NCBI GenBank assembly: GCA_014529385.2
Contig: CM043967.1
Span: forward strand, 689,001 to 749,000
Source of the DNA: Adiantum capillus-veneris
Taxonomy: Eukaryota; Streptophyta; Polypodiopsida; Polypodiales; Pteridaceae
Direction of reading: 5' to 3'
Length of the DNA: 60,000 nt
This document shows, one piece after another, positions 1-13,531 of the stretch; position 1 is the first letter of the stretch; each line of letters starts with the position of its first letter. A program made the position numbers and the translations under genes. The notes under the pieces were generated by a model. It was not told where the DNA came from. It did no database searches and was given only the letters and a program-made list of their open reading frames with translations.

Positions 1-504
1 TGAATGGTTAGACCATGAAAAAGTTCATCAAGACAGAGCCTAAAGTCCCTATGTGACGGAAACTGCGCAAAGCGTCACGATACTCTAACGGGCCGACCAA
101 GTGACAAAATGACACCAAATTTAACAACGTACATCCAAAAGAGGTCAACTACGAGTTGGAATGTGTCCACTCAAGAAAAAGCTCTTCCACTAGGGCAAAT
201 GCCAGCAACAGGCCAGAAAGATTTCCAAATGGTCGTTCTTGGTGATGTAAACACTAAAACAACAACTGACTGCTTTGACGGAAGGTCAAAAGGAAATAAA
301 AGACAGTCGGAGTTATACAATGACCAAAAGGAACGGCGACCATCACTTAAGTGGTCTACTTCGACTCCAGAACCAGCTAAGTGCTGCAAACAGGGAGTAC
401 ACTCTTCTAAATTGATTAAAACTTGATGTGTGTGTCTAGGAGAGCCTACTAACACCATTGTGGTCAACTAACATCAAAAAACTTGTAAAAATGACTAGGT
501 ACTT

Positions 505-1248
505 AGTCTATCGCGATAGACTTGCTATTACAATAAGACAAGTAAAATTTTGATTTTGACTTCATGAGGGGTGCTAACAAGGAGTAATGACCACCATTAT
601 CAAATCAAAGTGCAAAATGGATCTCTTTTAGCCAAGTAACCTAGTCTATCGTGATAGACTTACTATTACAATCTTTGGGGGAAAGGCTTTTCAAAATTTT
701 CACAAGATAGACTTGGGGAAGCATATGGAGGCAGTACACCAAATTTGGTGACAGGATGGACTCATATGGCAAGCCGAGATAGACATGACAGCAACTCAGA
801 GTCAGAACAGGACATCTCAAGGGCAGACAGTTAAAATTCACATGTGAGAGTTCAGGCAACCTTACATCAACTAGGAGAAGGCAGACAGAGGATCACAGAG
901 CCAAAAGATGACAAAATGACACTAAGTTCCAGTCTATCGCAATAGACTAAGCAGAGTGATACTAGGCCATCATATCAAAAATTAGAATTCACAGTTGGCT
1001 TCAGCATGATGCAAGAAGACTACCCACTAAGTTTGAACCCAAAACAACACAAAATGAAGGAGATAGACCAACATCTCCTTGGAAGGAATCTGGAAAAAAT
1101 GGGAGTTGATCCAAAAAGGGGTCACTTGACATTCATTTGAGGTGGAATTGGGATCAGATCATGTGCAAGGTATGAGAAACCAACTGGTGGAGTCACAACT
1201 GCAAAATAGGACCCTTGTCAAAAGATGGCCAGTCTATCGCGATAGATT
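505..1248. repeat. Four copies of an 18-bp CGCG-centred palindrome in the element 1 leader
   Basis: AGTCTATCGCGATAGACT occurs at 505-522 (perfect palindrome). Variants follow at 643-660 (centre CGTG), 931-948 (centre CGCA) and 1231-1248 (ends ATT). Starts are 138, 288 and 300 bp apart. The changes at the centre are C-to-T or G-to-A at CpG. The first two copies are followed by similar sequence (CTTGCTATTACAAT and CTTACTATTACAAT), so they may belong to longer diverged repeat units. All lie between the presumed 5' LTR and the reading frame. Confidence 0.9.
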
Positions 1249-1544
1249 GGGCACAAATTGAAAATGAACTGATTTTCAGTTTGGGACTATAGGGTGACCT
1301 TACATGTCCTGTGAACATACACCACACAAAATTTCAAGGCATTTGGACTTGTTCTCCTTCACCAACAACATTAATTTGAAGCCGTCAGAGTCGCACAATG
1401 GAAGAGCTTGTCTATCTGCTAACATTTTACCTTAACTCATCTTGGGATTAAAAAGGCTCATCTAGATGCATGATCAAGTGGTAATCAATTTAGAATAGAA
1501 GTACTATGTTTGTACATTAACTGTTATTTGTGAATACAGGATCC

Positions 1545-4500
1545 ATGGATGCTTCTCCAGGAAAAAGAAAAGGCAAGAACCTGGCAACGGAAGGTGCAAT
1601 ACCCTATGCACTTCTACCCAATTCACTAAAGCCAGCAGCCACCTAGATACCTGCAGATGTGGAACAGGCAGCAGCCTTTCAAATCTATCAAGGTTCATAT
1701 GTGGATGAAAAAATAAATTTAGTGGATACAGTGATGATCCCCAAGGAGGCAGAAAATTACCTGAAAAAGATCACCGCAAAGGTCATGTCTCAAAAAAGTT
1801 GGCTTGTGGAACTTTGTCTCACTACCACCAGTGGGGATAGATTTCAAGAGGGTACAACACCTAATTGAGACTATCCAAGAAGATGGAACTTGCAGAGTGG
1901 CAGGCATGGATAATGAAGTGATGGAGATCCAGATCACCAAGGAGATCATCAAGGAGGCATTGAAATTGTCTGATCAAGGAGCCAACATGAGAGAAACAAG
2001 GAAAAACCTCACAGTCTACTTGCAAAAGTCCAAACTACCTTCTTTCAAACTCATAGCAAACCCGGAAGTAAGAGAACTGACACAGATATACAGTTAGTGT
2101 TTGTTGAGCTACAACAAAAGACCGCCAAGATACACTACACCACACGGGAGCATCTCAACAACACTGACATGGGCTATGGGAATGACACATGAGTTCTATA
2201 TAGATCACGCATCATATCCGTTTCAAGAAGTGACAAAGCTACGGCAGGACATACCAAATTACATTGCAGGAGGAGAAGTCCTCACCAGAGTAATATACCA
2301 GGCCATAGGTGCGGCAGATCAGTTGCCACCTGCTCCTCATCAGAACGACTGGCTGGTATTAAGAGAGAATATCGAAGACAGATCACAAAGGAAAGTACAG
2401 GACTCTATTAACACCATTGGAGGACGCAGGCTGGAAAGAGTAACCAGAAGTACACAAGAAAAGATGGAAGAAGAAAGAAGAACTGAAGAGGAAGATGTCC
2501 GACTAAAGAAGCGGAAAGCGGAAATGGAAAACAACACCAGGTTGCAGAAGGTAGCAAAAATGGAAAGAATGCTAGAAGGATTTGTTCTCGAGAGATCTCT
2601 ACGAGGCGATGTAGGCGCCACTTGGAAACCTTCTAGTAGCACTTACACATTGAGAACAAAGAATAACAACAACACAGCTTTTGAGTTGGACTGGTTCGAG
2701 AGGTACATCTAAGAAAGAAATGCTAGGGACGAACCAGAATTGCTACTAGAAGAGGAGGATCTCCAAACTTTGAGAGATCATTTGAGGCCAACTTCATGAG
2801 ATCAAGAAACACCACCTCCATCTCCAAGGCCAGAGACAAGTGAGAGGCAATCAACCCCACCTGCTGACTCTCCTTTGCATTCATAGAGCTCACATCGTGA
2901 TGAGAGAGTTCATACACCACCCAGTGAAGAAGAATAATAAGAATAAAGAACAGATGGTCACCAAAACACTGGAACCATATCACAAATTGATAAAGGCAAG
3001 CAAAAAGAGGTGGATCAGACAAAAGAAAAAGCTTCCTCCTCTCCAAAAATTGAGCTAGAAGCTACTATAGATGAAGATTTACAGTCAATGGAGACCCTAC
3101 TAAACCGAACAAGACTGCACAGTCAATGGTTAGCTGATCAGAACAGGTCCAACAAAACGAAGTTAGAAAAAACCCATCAAGAAGTTCTGAGACTGCAGGA
3201 GCAAAGAGATGACACTCTAAAACTAATCAGCATCAGAGATGCTGAGATCTTGGGGCTCAAAAGCACAGTAAATCTCCTCAAGGAAAATTTACAGGAGTCT
3301 GAAGATTTCAATGCCATTTGTGAAGATACAATCAATGTATTCCTTGAAGATGTCAGTGACAGAGATGAACACATCCAAAGGTTGGAAAAAGAAAAGCAAG
3401 AAGCACTGGAGACAGTCAAAAGTTTGCAAGTCGTCATCGATGACTTACAAATTGAAGTCAAAGATTTGAGGGCAGTAACAGATATGCAAGCAAGGGAAAT
3501 AGAACGAGCAAAGAAACAAAAAACGTCGCTACCAACAACACCGGTAGTCCACCCGCAAGAACAAGTGGCTGCACTGAAGAGAGAGCTGGAGTTGGAAAGA
3601 AAACAACGCTTAATGATAGCCGAAACTGCGCTTAGAGCAGAGGATCAATTACAAAGGCAAATTTCGGACTTACAAAGTGAACGGCAACAAGGACCAGCTC
3701 ATGACAGTGAAATAGAAAGCATTGTTTCCAAATCCCTCAGGGAGGAAAATGAAAATTTTCACATCAAGGTAAAAGAGTTAGAGGAGTCTGCAGCTCAAAA
3801 AGAGATGGAATTTCGAGATCTCAAAATCAATAATAGAACAATGGCTGCGCAAATCGCAACTCTACAAACTGCAAGGCAACGCCAAGGACAGGTACGAGTG
3901 CACCTGGAGCAAGCAGCCACGGATTTGGCTGGACTCACCGAAATATATGGGGGTGAAGATGACTACGAGGAAGAATCAGATGATTAGTAGGCCCCAGATA
4001 CACAGACTGATCAACCTGGCTCCAAAGACCAAGAAATAGACAAAGATTCAGTCACGAGATTGGAAGAGCAGAAGCTGGCCGAGAAAATGGAAAAGCAATC
4101 AGAGATGATGTGGTACAAGGCCATGCAACTAGAAAAGGAGATGCTACAAGGGCTCTCCAGATCGGGTAGGATAGCAGCAGAGCTACGGGAAGAATGGAAT
4201 GCCCCTATGTTACCCAATGCTCTGCTGAAATACGAAACTCTGACACATCAACGGCATCTCACAAAAGAAGAACAAGTGCCAGTGTTTGAACGAGAATTAC
4301 AAGATCGGGAACAGCAAAATAGGATAGTAGACAGCCAGCCAAATTGGAGGTGTCAATGGCTTTTGGATCACCCTAATAACCTGATCCACTTAGTCCACGC
4401 ACCTCCTGAGCTGAGGAATGATAGAACTTTTTGCCCAACGCCCCGAACATACACTTACAGCCAACATAAGGCACTACAAAGCTAAAATCCTACATGGCTG

Positions 4501-4971
4501 AATTATCCAGTATTGCCAGGGCCTGCAGAGGGAGAGAGAATATCCGGTTCTTACATGGTGAAAACCCTTCAGGGCGCCATCGCAGAATTCGGAGGCTCTC
4601 CCGACCTATCCTGCAAGATGCTATGTAAAATAGCTCGAACCATTTTGACCTGTCTCACAGTGTTCTCAGAAAGCTGGACTTCCGAGTATATGAATACAGA
4701 AAGAAGCATCTCAGAGCGGTCATATGATCTAAGTGGGCCGCCTACAGAGCCAGTGTTGTATGCCTACTTCAGACGGCTAATGTTTCTGCCAAGCTACCAT
4801 CTCCAAACATTCAAAGAAGCATTTTAACAGGCTTCTTTATGTACAAATCCAAAATTTTTGGCCCATTAATGGCAAGCGAGTCTATGCGATATGATGCGTT
4901 TCTACATCAAATCAACCAAGAAGGACGACAATGACACTAAAGACAAAGACGATCATGTCGTGGTAGACATG
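1545..4971 (+). pseudogene. Coiled-coil protein frame of element 1, broken by nonsense codons
   Basis: The start is the ATG at 1545, in the context GGATCCATGG, which also surrounds the start in element 2. The frame meets TAG at 1644, where element 2 has Trp. A one-base shift falls near 1795-1803, by a run of six A. From 1804 to 4824 a single frame is kept but crossed by stops at 2095, 2710, 2797, 2884, 2935, 2938, 2944, 3985, 3988 and 4483. A further 1-bp deletion near 4826 is shown by alignment to element 2. The N-terminal third aligns with element 2 (IYQG, TTLTWAM, QNDWL). About 3090-3930 is a long heptad-rich, Glu/Lys/Gln-rich coiled coil. The C-terminal part has SYMVKTL, SPDLSCKML and MFLPSYHL, all shared. 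I recognise no known family; a packaging or Gag-like role is only a guess. Confidence 0.75.
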
Positions 4972-4974
4972 AAT

Positions 4975-4988
4975 TAGGAGGGGGGGAG
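4975..4988 (+). other. Polypurine tract of element 1
   Basis: TAGGAGGGGGGGAG lies directly before the TGTT start of the LTR and shortly after the end of the reading frame. The same 14 bases stand before the LTR of element 2 (23199-23212, complement) and at the end of the gypsy element (29391-29404, complement). This is the expected place for plus-strand priming in LTR elements. Confidence 0.75.
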
Positions 4989-5889
4989 TGTTGGAGCCCA
5001 ACTTGTCCAGCTGTTGTAATGAGCCCACGTTGTAAAGCCTATCAAATTCCCATTTTTACGTCAAAGACATCTTATCATTTTGATCCACTTGTCTAGGTTA
5101 TGTAAAGATTAATCAGTCAGTCAGGACCCATAATTGTTCCCACTTTGTAATTATGAGGAAGAGAACCCCATTTACATTTTTGAGCTAATGTGACTCAAGT
5201 ATAAAAGTCACCTTAGAACCATTTTTTAAGATAACATTTTTTATTATTAATCCTGTGTCGTACGAGTCTGAGAGAGAGAGAGAGAGAGAGTGTGTCTTAT
5301 CCTCTTTGCCACGTGCTTCTCCCTCACCGGATTCATGACATGACCACATCATCGTGGTACTCTCTCCTAGAGCTACACACCCATGCCATGCATTCATATT
5401 TTCAAGCTGTTCACGATCGACCCTCCCTCGAGCTTGTCTTGCTTGTAAGTAACACAAACAGTGTCTGTTTTCAACAATCAAGTGCTCTATGGAAAGAGAA
5501 AGAGATTAGCTACACATAGATATTCATAGAATTAGGTTTTGCCCACTTTTGGATTATGACCTCTGAGTCTATCGCAACTATAATCGAGATAACTAGGGTT
5601 CAAATCTGGTGAGATTAGACTTATAGGTAAGTATATCCTATTGAGAGGATGGTGACTAGTAAGTTTGATGCGATTCCGAGTTCATTGGAGGTGTAAACGG
5701 TGTTGTGAGCGTTTAGGGATAGAGTGGGTTGCATTCTACTAGGGTTCGTGATTGATGCATCATGAAAGTGCGTATGTGTAGATTGGTCTCAGCCTGACAA
5801 GCTAACAAGATTCCCCATGTGCACCTATGGGTTAGTTGTGTCGTTGGATGATAAGTATGTTGTCAGTGTCGCGCTTGCGAGCATGAACA
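4989..5889 (+). repeat. 3' LTR of element 1
   Basis: The LTR starts TGTTGGAGCC right after the polypurine tract. I end it at GAACA (5889), which pairs with the TGTT start; the true end could lie up to about 5925, where satellite sequence begins. A TATA-like box (TATAAAAG, 5200-5207) lies 211 bp in. A (GA)n run is at 5271-5290. The half-palindrome AGTCTATCGCAA is at 5566-5577. Length is 901 bp against 932 bp for element 2. Confidence 0.65.
5200..5207 (+). promoter_or_regulatory. TATA-like box in element 1 LTR
   Basis: TATAAAAG lies 211 bp from the LTR start. The LTR of element 2 has an AT box at nearly the same distance (about 200-207 bp), which supports a promoter role; no transcript data are available. 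Confidence 0.5.
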
Positions 5890-5925
5890 GGGGAGTAGTT
5901 TTTCCATAAAACAGTCATCATAACA

Positions 5926-8900
5926 CTTGTAATTTTAAACAATGTTTGTGGGATGAGTAGATCCTAGATCCACCACTTGGCCATTTATACTAAGAATTGG
6001 GAAGTAGGTGCATCAAAGATATACCGTTTGGCCACTATAACAAAGGCTTGAATGCTGGATCCAATTGTTAAAGTCTCGTAGATCCACCACTTGGCCATTC
6101 TAACCCATTTCGTAAAGTTAGGTACATTCAACACTTGGTCATCATAACCCTTGTAATTTTACACAATGTTTGTGGGATCAGTAGATCTTAGATCCACCAC
6201 ATGGCCATTTAGACTAAGGAGTGGGAAGTAGGTGCATCAAAGATCCACCACTTGGCCATTATAACAAAGTCTTGAATTATGGATCCAATTTTTGGTGTCT
6301 CATATATCCAGCACTTGGATATTCTAACCCATCTCTTAAAGTTAGGTGCAGTCAACACTTTGTCATCAAAACACTTGTAATTTTACACAATGTTTATGGG
6401 ATCAATAGATCTTAGATCCACCACTTGGCCATTTAGACTAAGAATTGGGAAGTAGGTGCATCAAAGATCCACCACTTGGCCATTATAAACGAAGACTTGA
6501 AATGAGGATCCAACTGTTGGTGTCTCCTAGATCCACCACTTGTCCATTCTAACCCATGTCTTAAAGTTAGGTGCATTCAACAGTTGGCCATCATAACAGT
6601 TGTCATTTTTACCCAATGTATGTGGGATGAGTAGATCCTAGATCCACCACTTGGTCTTTTAGACTAAGAAAAAGGAAGTAGATACATCAAACATCCACCA
6701 CTTGGCCATTATAATAACAAATCCTTGAAATGTGAATCCAATTGTTGGTGCCTCTTAGATCCACCACTTAGCATTCTAACCATGTCTTAAAATTAGGTCC
6801 ATTCAACACTTGGCCATAATGTCTATGGGATGAGTAGATCCTAGATCCACCACTTGTAATTTTACATAATGTCTATGGGATGAGTAGATCCTAGATCCAC
6901 CACTTCGCCATTCAGACTAATAATTGGGAAGTAGGTGCATCAAAGATCCACCACTTGGCCATTATAACAAAGGCTTGAAATGTGGATCCAATTGTTGGTG
7001 TCTCCTAGATCCACCACTTTTCTATTCTAAACCATATATTAAAGTTAGGTGCATTGAACACTTGGCCATCATAACAGTTGTAATTCTACACAATGTTTGA
7101 TGGATGAGTGGATCATAGATCCACCACTTGGCCATTTACACTAAGAATTGGGAAGTACGTGCATCAAAGATCCACCAGTCTGCCTTTATAACGAAGGCTT
7201 GAAATGTGGATCCAATTGTTGGTGTATCCTCAATCCACCACCTAGCCATTCTAACCCATGTCTTAAAGTCAGGTGCATTCAACACCTCGCCATCATAACA
7301 CTTGTCTACACAATGTTTGTGGGATGAGTAGATCCTAGATCCACCACTTGGCTATTTAGACTAACAATAGTGAAGTAGGTACATCAAAGATCCACCACTT
7401 GGAATTCTAACCATGTCTTACAGGTAGGTGCATTAACACTTGGCCATCATAACACTTGTAATTTTACACAATGTTTGTGGGATGAGTACATCCTAGATCC
7501 ATCACTTGACCATTTATACTAAGAATTGAGAAGTAGGTGTATTAAAGATCCACCACATGGCCATTGTAACGAAGTGTTGAATTGTGGTTTGAATTGTTGG
7601 TGTATCCTAGATCCACCACTTGGCCATTTTAACCCTGTCTTAAAGATAGGTGCATTCACCACTTGGCCATGATAACACTTGTAATTCCACAGAATGTTTT
7701 TGGGATAAGTAGATCCTAGATCCACCACCTGACCAAGTAGGTGCATCAAAGATCCACCACTTGGCCATTATAATAAAGGCCTGAATTGTGGTTTGAATTG
7801 TTGGTGTGTGCTACATCCACCACTTGGCCATTCTAACCATGTCTTAAAGTTAGGTGCATTCAACACTTGGCCATCATAACACTTGTAATTCTCCACAATG
7901 TTTGTGGGATGAGTGAATCCTAGATCCTCCACCTTGCCATTCATACTAAGAAAGCAGAAATAGGTGCATCAAAGATCCACCACTTGGCCATTAGAAGGCT
8001 TGGAATGTGTATCCAATTGTCGGTTGTCTCCTGGATCCACCACTTCGCCATTCTAACCCATGTCTTAAAGTCAGCTGCATTCAACACTTGGTCATCATAA
8101 CACTTGTAATTTTAAACAATCTTTGTGGGATGAGTAGATCCTAGATCCACCACTTGGCCATTTAGACTAAGAATTGGGAAGTAGGTGCATCAAAGATATA
8201 CCACTTGGCTGCTATAACAAAGGCTTGAATGGTGGATCCAATTGTTGGTTTCTCATAGATCCACCACTTGGCCATTCTAACCCATTTCTTAAAGTTACGT
8301 ACATTCAACACTTGACCATCATAACCCTTGTAATTTTACACAATGTTTGTGGGATCCGTAGATCTTAGATCCACCACTTGGCCATTTATACTAAGAATTG
8401 GGAAGTAGGTGCATCAAAGTTGCACCACTTGGCAATTATAACAAAGTCTTGAATTGTGGATCCAATTGTTGGTGTCTCCTATATCTAGCACTTGGCTATT
8501 CTAACCCATCTCTTAAAGTTAGGTGCATTCAACACTTCGTCATCAAAACACTTGTAATTTTACACAATGTTTATGCGACCAATAGTTCTTACATCCACCA
8601 CTTGGCCATTTAGACTAAGAATTGGGAAGTAGGTGCATCAAAGATCCACCACTTGGCCATTATAAACAAAGGATTAAAATGAGGATCCAATTGTTGGTGT
8701 CCCCTAGATCCACCACTTGGCCATTCTAACCCATGTCTAAAAGTTAGGTGCATTCAACAGTTGGCCATCATAACAGTTGTAATTTTTACCCAATGTCTGT
8801 GGGATGAGTAGATCTTAGATCCACCACATGGTCTTTTAGACTAAGAAAAAGGAAATAGATGCATCAAACATCCACCACTTGGCCATTATAATAACAAATA

Positions 8901-11900
8901 CTTGAAATTTGGATCAAATTGTTGGTGCCTCTTAGATCCACCACTTGGCATTCTAACCATGTCTTAAAATTAGGTCCATTCAACACTTGGCCATAATAAC
9001 ACTTGTAATTTTACACAATGTCTATGGGATGAGTAGATCCTAGATCCACCACTTGGCCATTATAACAAAGGCTTGAAATGTGGATCCAATTGTTGGTGTC
9101 TCCTAGATCCACCACTTTTCCATTCTAAACCATATCTTAAAGTTAGCTGCATTCAACACTTGGCCATCATAACAGTTGTAATTCTACACAATGTTTGATG
9201 GATGAGTGGATCATAGATCCACCACTTGGCCATTTAACCTAAGAATTGGGAAGTAGGTGCATCAAAGATCCACCAGCCGGCCATTATAACGAAGGCTTGA
9301 AATGTGGATCCAATTGTTGGTGTCTCCTAGATCCACCACCTGGCCATTCTAACCCATGTCTTAAAGTCAGGTGCATTCAACACCTCGGCATCATAACACT
9401 AGTAATTCTACACAATGTTTATGGAATGAGTGGATCCTAGATCCACCACTTGGCCATTTAGACTAACAATTGCGAAGTAGCTACATCAAAGATCCACCAC
9501 TTGGAATTCTAACCATGTCTTAAAATTAGGTCCATTCAACACTTGGCCATAATAACACTTGTAATTTTACACAATGTCTATGCGATGAGTAGATCCTAGA
9601 TCCACCACTTGGCCATTGAGACTAACAATTGGGAAGTAGGTGCATCAAAGATCCACCACTTGGCCATTATAACAAAGGCTTGAAATGTGGATCCAATTGT
9701 TGGTGTCTCCTAGATCCAACACTTTGCCATTCTAACCCATGTCTTAAAGTCAGGTGCATTCAACACCTGTCCATCATAACATTTGTAATTTTACACAATG
9801 TTTGTGTGATGAGTAGATCCTAGACCCTCCATTTGTCCATTTAGACTAAGAATTAGAAAGTAGGTGCATCAAAGATCCACCACATGGCCATTATAAACAA
9901 AGGCTTGAAATGTGGATCCAATTGTTGGTGTCTCCTAGATCCACCACTTGGCCATTCTAACCCATGTCTTAAAGTTAGGTGCATTCAACACTTGGCCATC
10001 ATAACATTTGTAATTTTTACCCAATGTTTGTGGGATGAGTAGATCCTAGATCCACCACTTGGTCATTTAGACTAGGAAAAAGGAAGTAGATACATCCAAC
10101 ATCCACCACTTGGCCATTATAATAACAAATGCTTGAAATGTGGATCGAAGTGTTGGTGCCTCCTAGATCCACCACTTAGCCATTCTAACCCATGTCTTAA
10201 AGCTAGGTGCCTTTAATACTTGGCCATCGTAATAGTTCTATTTTTTACCCAGTGGTTATTGGATGAGTAGATCATAGATCCACTATTTGGGCATTTAAAC
10301 TAAGAATTAAGAAGTAGGTGCATCAAAGTTCCACTACTTGGCCACTTGGATCCAATTGTTTGTGTCTCCTAGATCCACCACTTGGAATTCTAACCATGTC
10401 TTAGAGTTAGGTGCATTCAACACTTGGCCATCATAACACTTGTAATTTTAGAGAATGTTTGTGGGATGAGTAGATCATAGATTCACCACTTGGCCATTTA
10501 GACTAAGAGTTGGGAAGTAGGTGTATTAAAGATCCACCACTTGGCCATTATAACGAAGGCTTGAATTGTGGTTCAAATTGTTGGTGTGTCCTAGATCCAC
10601 CACTTGGTGATTCTAACCATGTCTTATAGTTACGTACATTGAACACTTGGCCATGATAACACTTGTAATTTCACACAATGTTTATGCGATGAGTAGATCC
10701 TAAATCCACCACCTGGCCATTTAGACTAAGAATTAGAAAGTATGTGCATCAAAGATCCACTACTTAGCCATTATAACAAAGCCTTGAATTGTGGTTTGAA
10801 TTATTGGTGTGTCCTAGATCCACCACTTAGCCATTCTAACCATGTCTTAAAGTTAGGTGCATTCAACACTTGGCCATCGTAACACTTGTAATTCTACACA
10901 ATATTTGTGGGATGAGCGGATGCTAGATCCACCACTTGGCCATTCATACTAAGAATTCAAAAATAGGTGCATCAAAGATACACCGCTTGGCCATTAGAAG
11001 GCTTGACATGTGGATCCAATTGTTGGTGTCTCCTAGATCCACCACTTGGCCATTCTAACACATGTCTTAAAGTCAGATGCATTCAACACTTGGCCATCAT
11101 AACACTTGTAATTTTACACAATGGTTGTGGGATGAGTAGATCCTAGATCCACCACTGAGCCATTTAGACTAACAATTGGGAAGTAGGTGCATCAAAGATC
11201 CACCACTTGGACATTATAAAATAGGCTTGAAATGTGGATCCAATTGTTGGTGTCTCCTAGATCCACCACTTTGCCATTCTGACCCATGTCTTAAAGTTAG
11301 GTGTATTCAACACCTGTCCATCATAACATTTGTAATTTTACACAATGTTTGTGTGATGAGTAGATCCTAGACCCACCATTTGTCAATTTAGACTAAGAAT
11401 TGGGAAATAGGTGCATCAAAGATCCACCACATGGCCATTATAACAAAGGCTTGAATTGTCTATCCAATTGTTGGTGTCTCCTAGATCCACCACTTGGCCA
11501 TTCTAACCATGTCCTAAAGTATCGTGCATTCAGCACTTGGCCATCATAATAGTTCTAATTTTACACAATGTTTGTGGGATGAGTAGATCATAGATCCAGC
11601 ACTTGGCCATTTACACTAATAATTGGAAAGTAGGTGCATCAAAGATCCACCACTTGGCCATTATAACAAAGTCTTGAATTGTGGATCCAATTGTTTGTGT
11701 CTTCTAGATCCACCACTTGGCCATTCTAACCCATGTCTTAAAGTCAGGTGCATTCAACACTTGGCCATCATAACACTTGTAATTTTACACAATGTTTGTC
11801 GGATGAGTAGATCTTAGATCCACCACTTGTCCATTTAGACTAAGAATTGGGAAGTAGTTGTATCAAAGATCCACCACTTGGCCATTATAACGAATGCTTG

Positions 11901-12803
11901 AATGGTGGATCCAATTCTTGGTGTACCCTAGATAACACTTGGCCATTCTAACCCTTGTCTTAAAGTTAGATGAATCCCACACTTGGCCATCATAAGACTT
12001 GTAATTTCACACAATGTTTGTGGGATGAGTAGACCCTAGATCCACCACTTAGCCATTTAGACTAAAAATTGGGAAGTAGGTGCATGAAAGATACACCACT
12101 TAGCGATTGACACTTAGAATTGGGAAGTAGGTGCATCAAAGATCCACCACTTGGTCACTATAACGAATCCTTCAATTGTGGTCCAATTGTTTGTGTCTCT
12201 TAGATCCACCACTTTGGCCATTTTAACCCATGTCTTTAATTTAGATCCATTCAACACTTGGCCATCATAACACTTGTAATTTTTGACAATGTTTGTGGGA
12301 TCAGTAGATCTTAGATCCACCACTTGGCCATTTAGACTAAGAATTAGGAAGTAGGTGCATCAAAGATTTACCACTTGGCCATTATAATAACGAATGCTTG
12401 AAATGTGAATCCAATTGTTGATGTCTCCTGGATCCACCACTTGGCATTCTAACCATGTCTTAAAGTTAGGTGCATTCAACACTTGGCCATCACAACACTT
12501 GTAATTCTACACAAATTTTGTGGGATGAGCGGATCCTAGATCCACCACTTGGCCATTAATACTAAGAATTAGGAAATAGGTGCATCAAAGATCCACCACT
12601 TGGCAATTAGAAGGCTTGACATGTGGATCCAATTGTTGGTGTCTCCTAGATCCCCCACTTCGCCATTCTAACCCATGTCTTAAAATCAGGTGCATTCAAC
12701 ACTTAGCCATCATAACACTTGTAAGTTTACACAATGTTTGTGGGATGAGTAGATCCTAGATCCACCACTTGGTTATTTAGACTAAGAATTGGGAGGTAGG
12801 TGC
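5926..12803 (+). repeat. 224-bp satellite array, block A (about 30 monomers)
   Basis: The unit contains GATCCACCACTTGGCCATT and the phrase GGGAAGTAGGTGCATCAAAG, recurring about every 224 bp (for example starts 5998, 6221 and 8174, 8398). Inside each unit the CCACTTGGCCAT core appears four times with spacings of about 51, 63, 51 and 59 bp. Some units are shortened, for example near 6830-6900 and 12040-12120. All units run in one orientation. The array is entered from element 1 near 5926 and cut at 12803 by the 5' LTR of a retroelement, after which it resumes at 21200. It has no plausible coding role. Confidence 0.95.
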
Positions 12804-13145
12804 TGACGGCCGGTTTTCGAAACCGTGACCACAAGAACCATACCCCAAGAAGGGGAGAGCATATTACCAAAGGAAAAACAGAAAAAGGGGAAAGTTATTG
12901 ACCATTCACCACCCTTTAGGCTTAACCACTAGCGGGGCGTCACCAATTGGTCCATACCTCTCCATTATTTCCAGAAGACAAAGCCTCTCATTCTCCTACT
13001 ACTCGGCACCGCCAACTCTCTCTCTCTCACTTACTCTGCCGCTGCATGACCTGGCCTAGTGGGCGTATGAGACGGGATACCACTATGACACCCCTCTGGC
13101 GGGCCGCCACGCATTTCAAATATTCTCTCTCTCTATCTCTTTCAA

Positions 13146-13186
<41 letters not shown>

Positions 13187-13364
13187 TCGTCCACATCCCA
13201 GCCCTAACGGGCCGCCATACTATACCCCCCCATCTCCCCTCTCGTCCACACCCCCTTCGGCCTCACTCTCCTCCCTATCCCCCCCCCTTTTCTTTCCAAC
13301 TCTGGCGGACCACCGGCCTATAACCCCCCCCCCCCCTCCCCCCCCTATCTTTCCCTCCCATTAG

Positions 13365-13400
<36 letters not shown>

Positions 13401-13432
13401 GGGAGAGTGGCCCCGTGGACAAAAGGAGAGAA

Positions 13433-13531
<99 letters not shown>

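Larger units (their letters stand above)
1..5889 (+). mobile_element. Element 1: pol-less LTR retroelement encoding a coiled-coil protein (5' end outside window)
   Basis: Read left to right the segment holds a leader with four palindromes (505-1248), one long broken reading frame (1545 to about 4950), a polypurine tract (4975-4988) and a 3' LTR starting TGTTGG (4989-5889). I see no protease, RT, RNase H or integrase motif between leader and LTR, so the element looks non-autonomous. The LTR sequence is not repeated in 1-1500, so the 5' LTR must lie upstream of the window or be lost. A homologous, diverged copy lies at 22267-27792 on the opposite strand. The protein is not a recognised Gag. That this is a retroelement is inferred from the PPT/LTR junction shared by both copies. 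Confidence 0.75.

Noticed and set aside
109-467. Overlapping open frames on both strands near the window start
   Set aside because: No recognisable motif; they lie in the element 1 leader and are not matched in element 2.
5998-12323. Recurring 64-codon frames (GSRCIKDPPLGHYN...) in the satellite, also at 21413-21607 and 44804-45762
   Set aside because: They repeat only because the DNA unit repeats, use TTG as start, and 224 is not a multiple of three, so each frame ends within one monomer. No sign of selection on the protein.
5926-12803. CRISPR-like regular repeats
   Set aside because: Units are 224 bp in full tandem without spacers, and the genome is eukaryotic.
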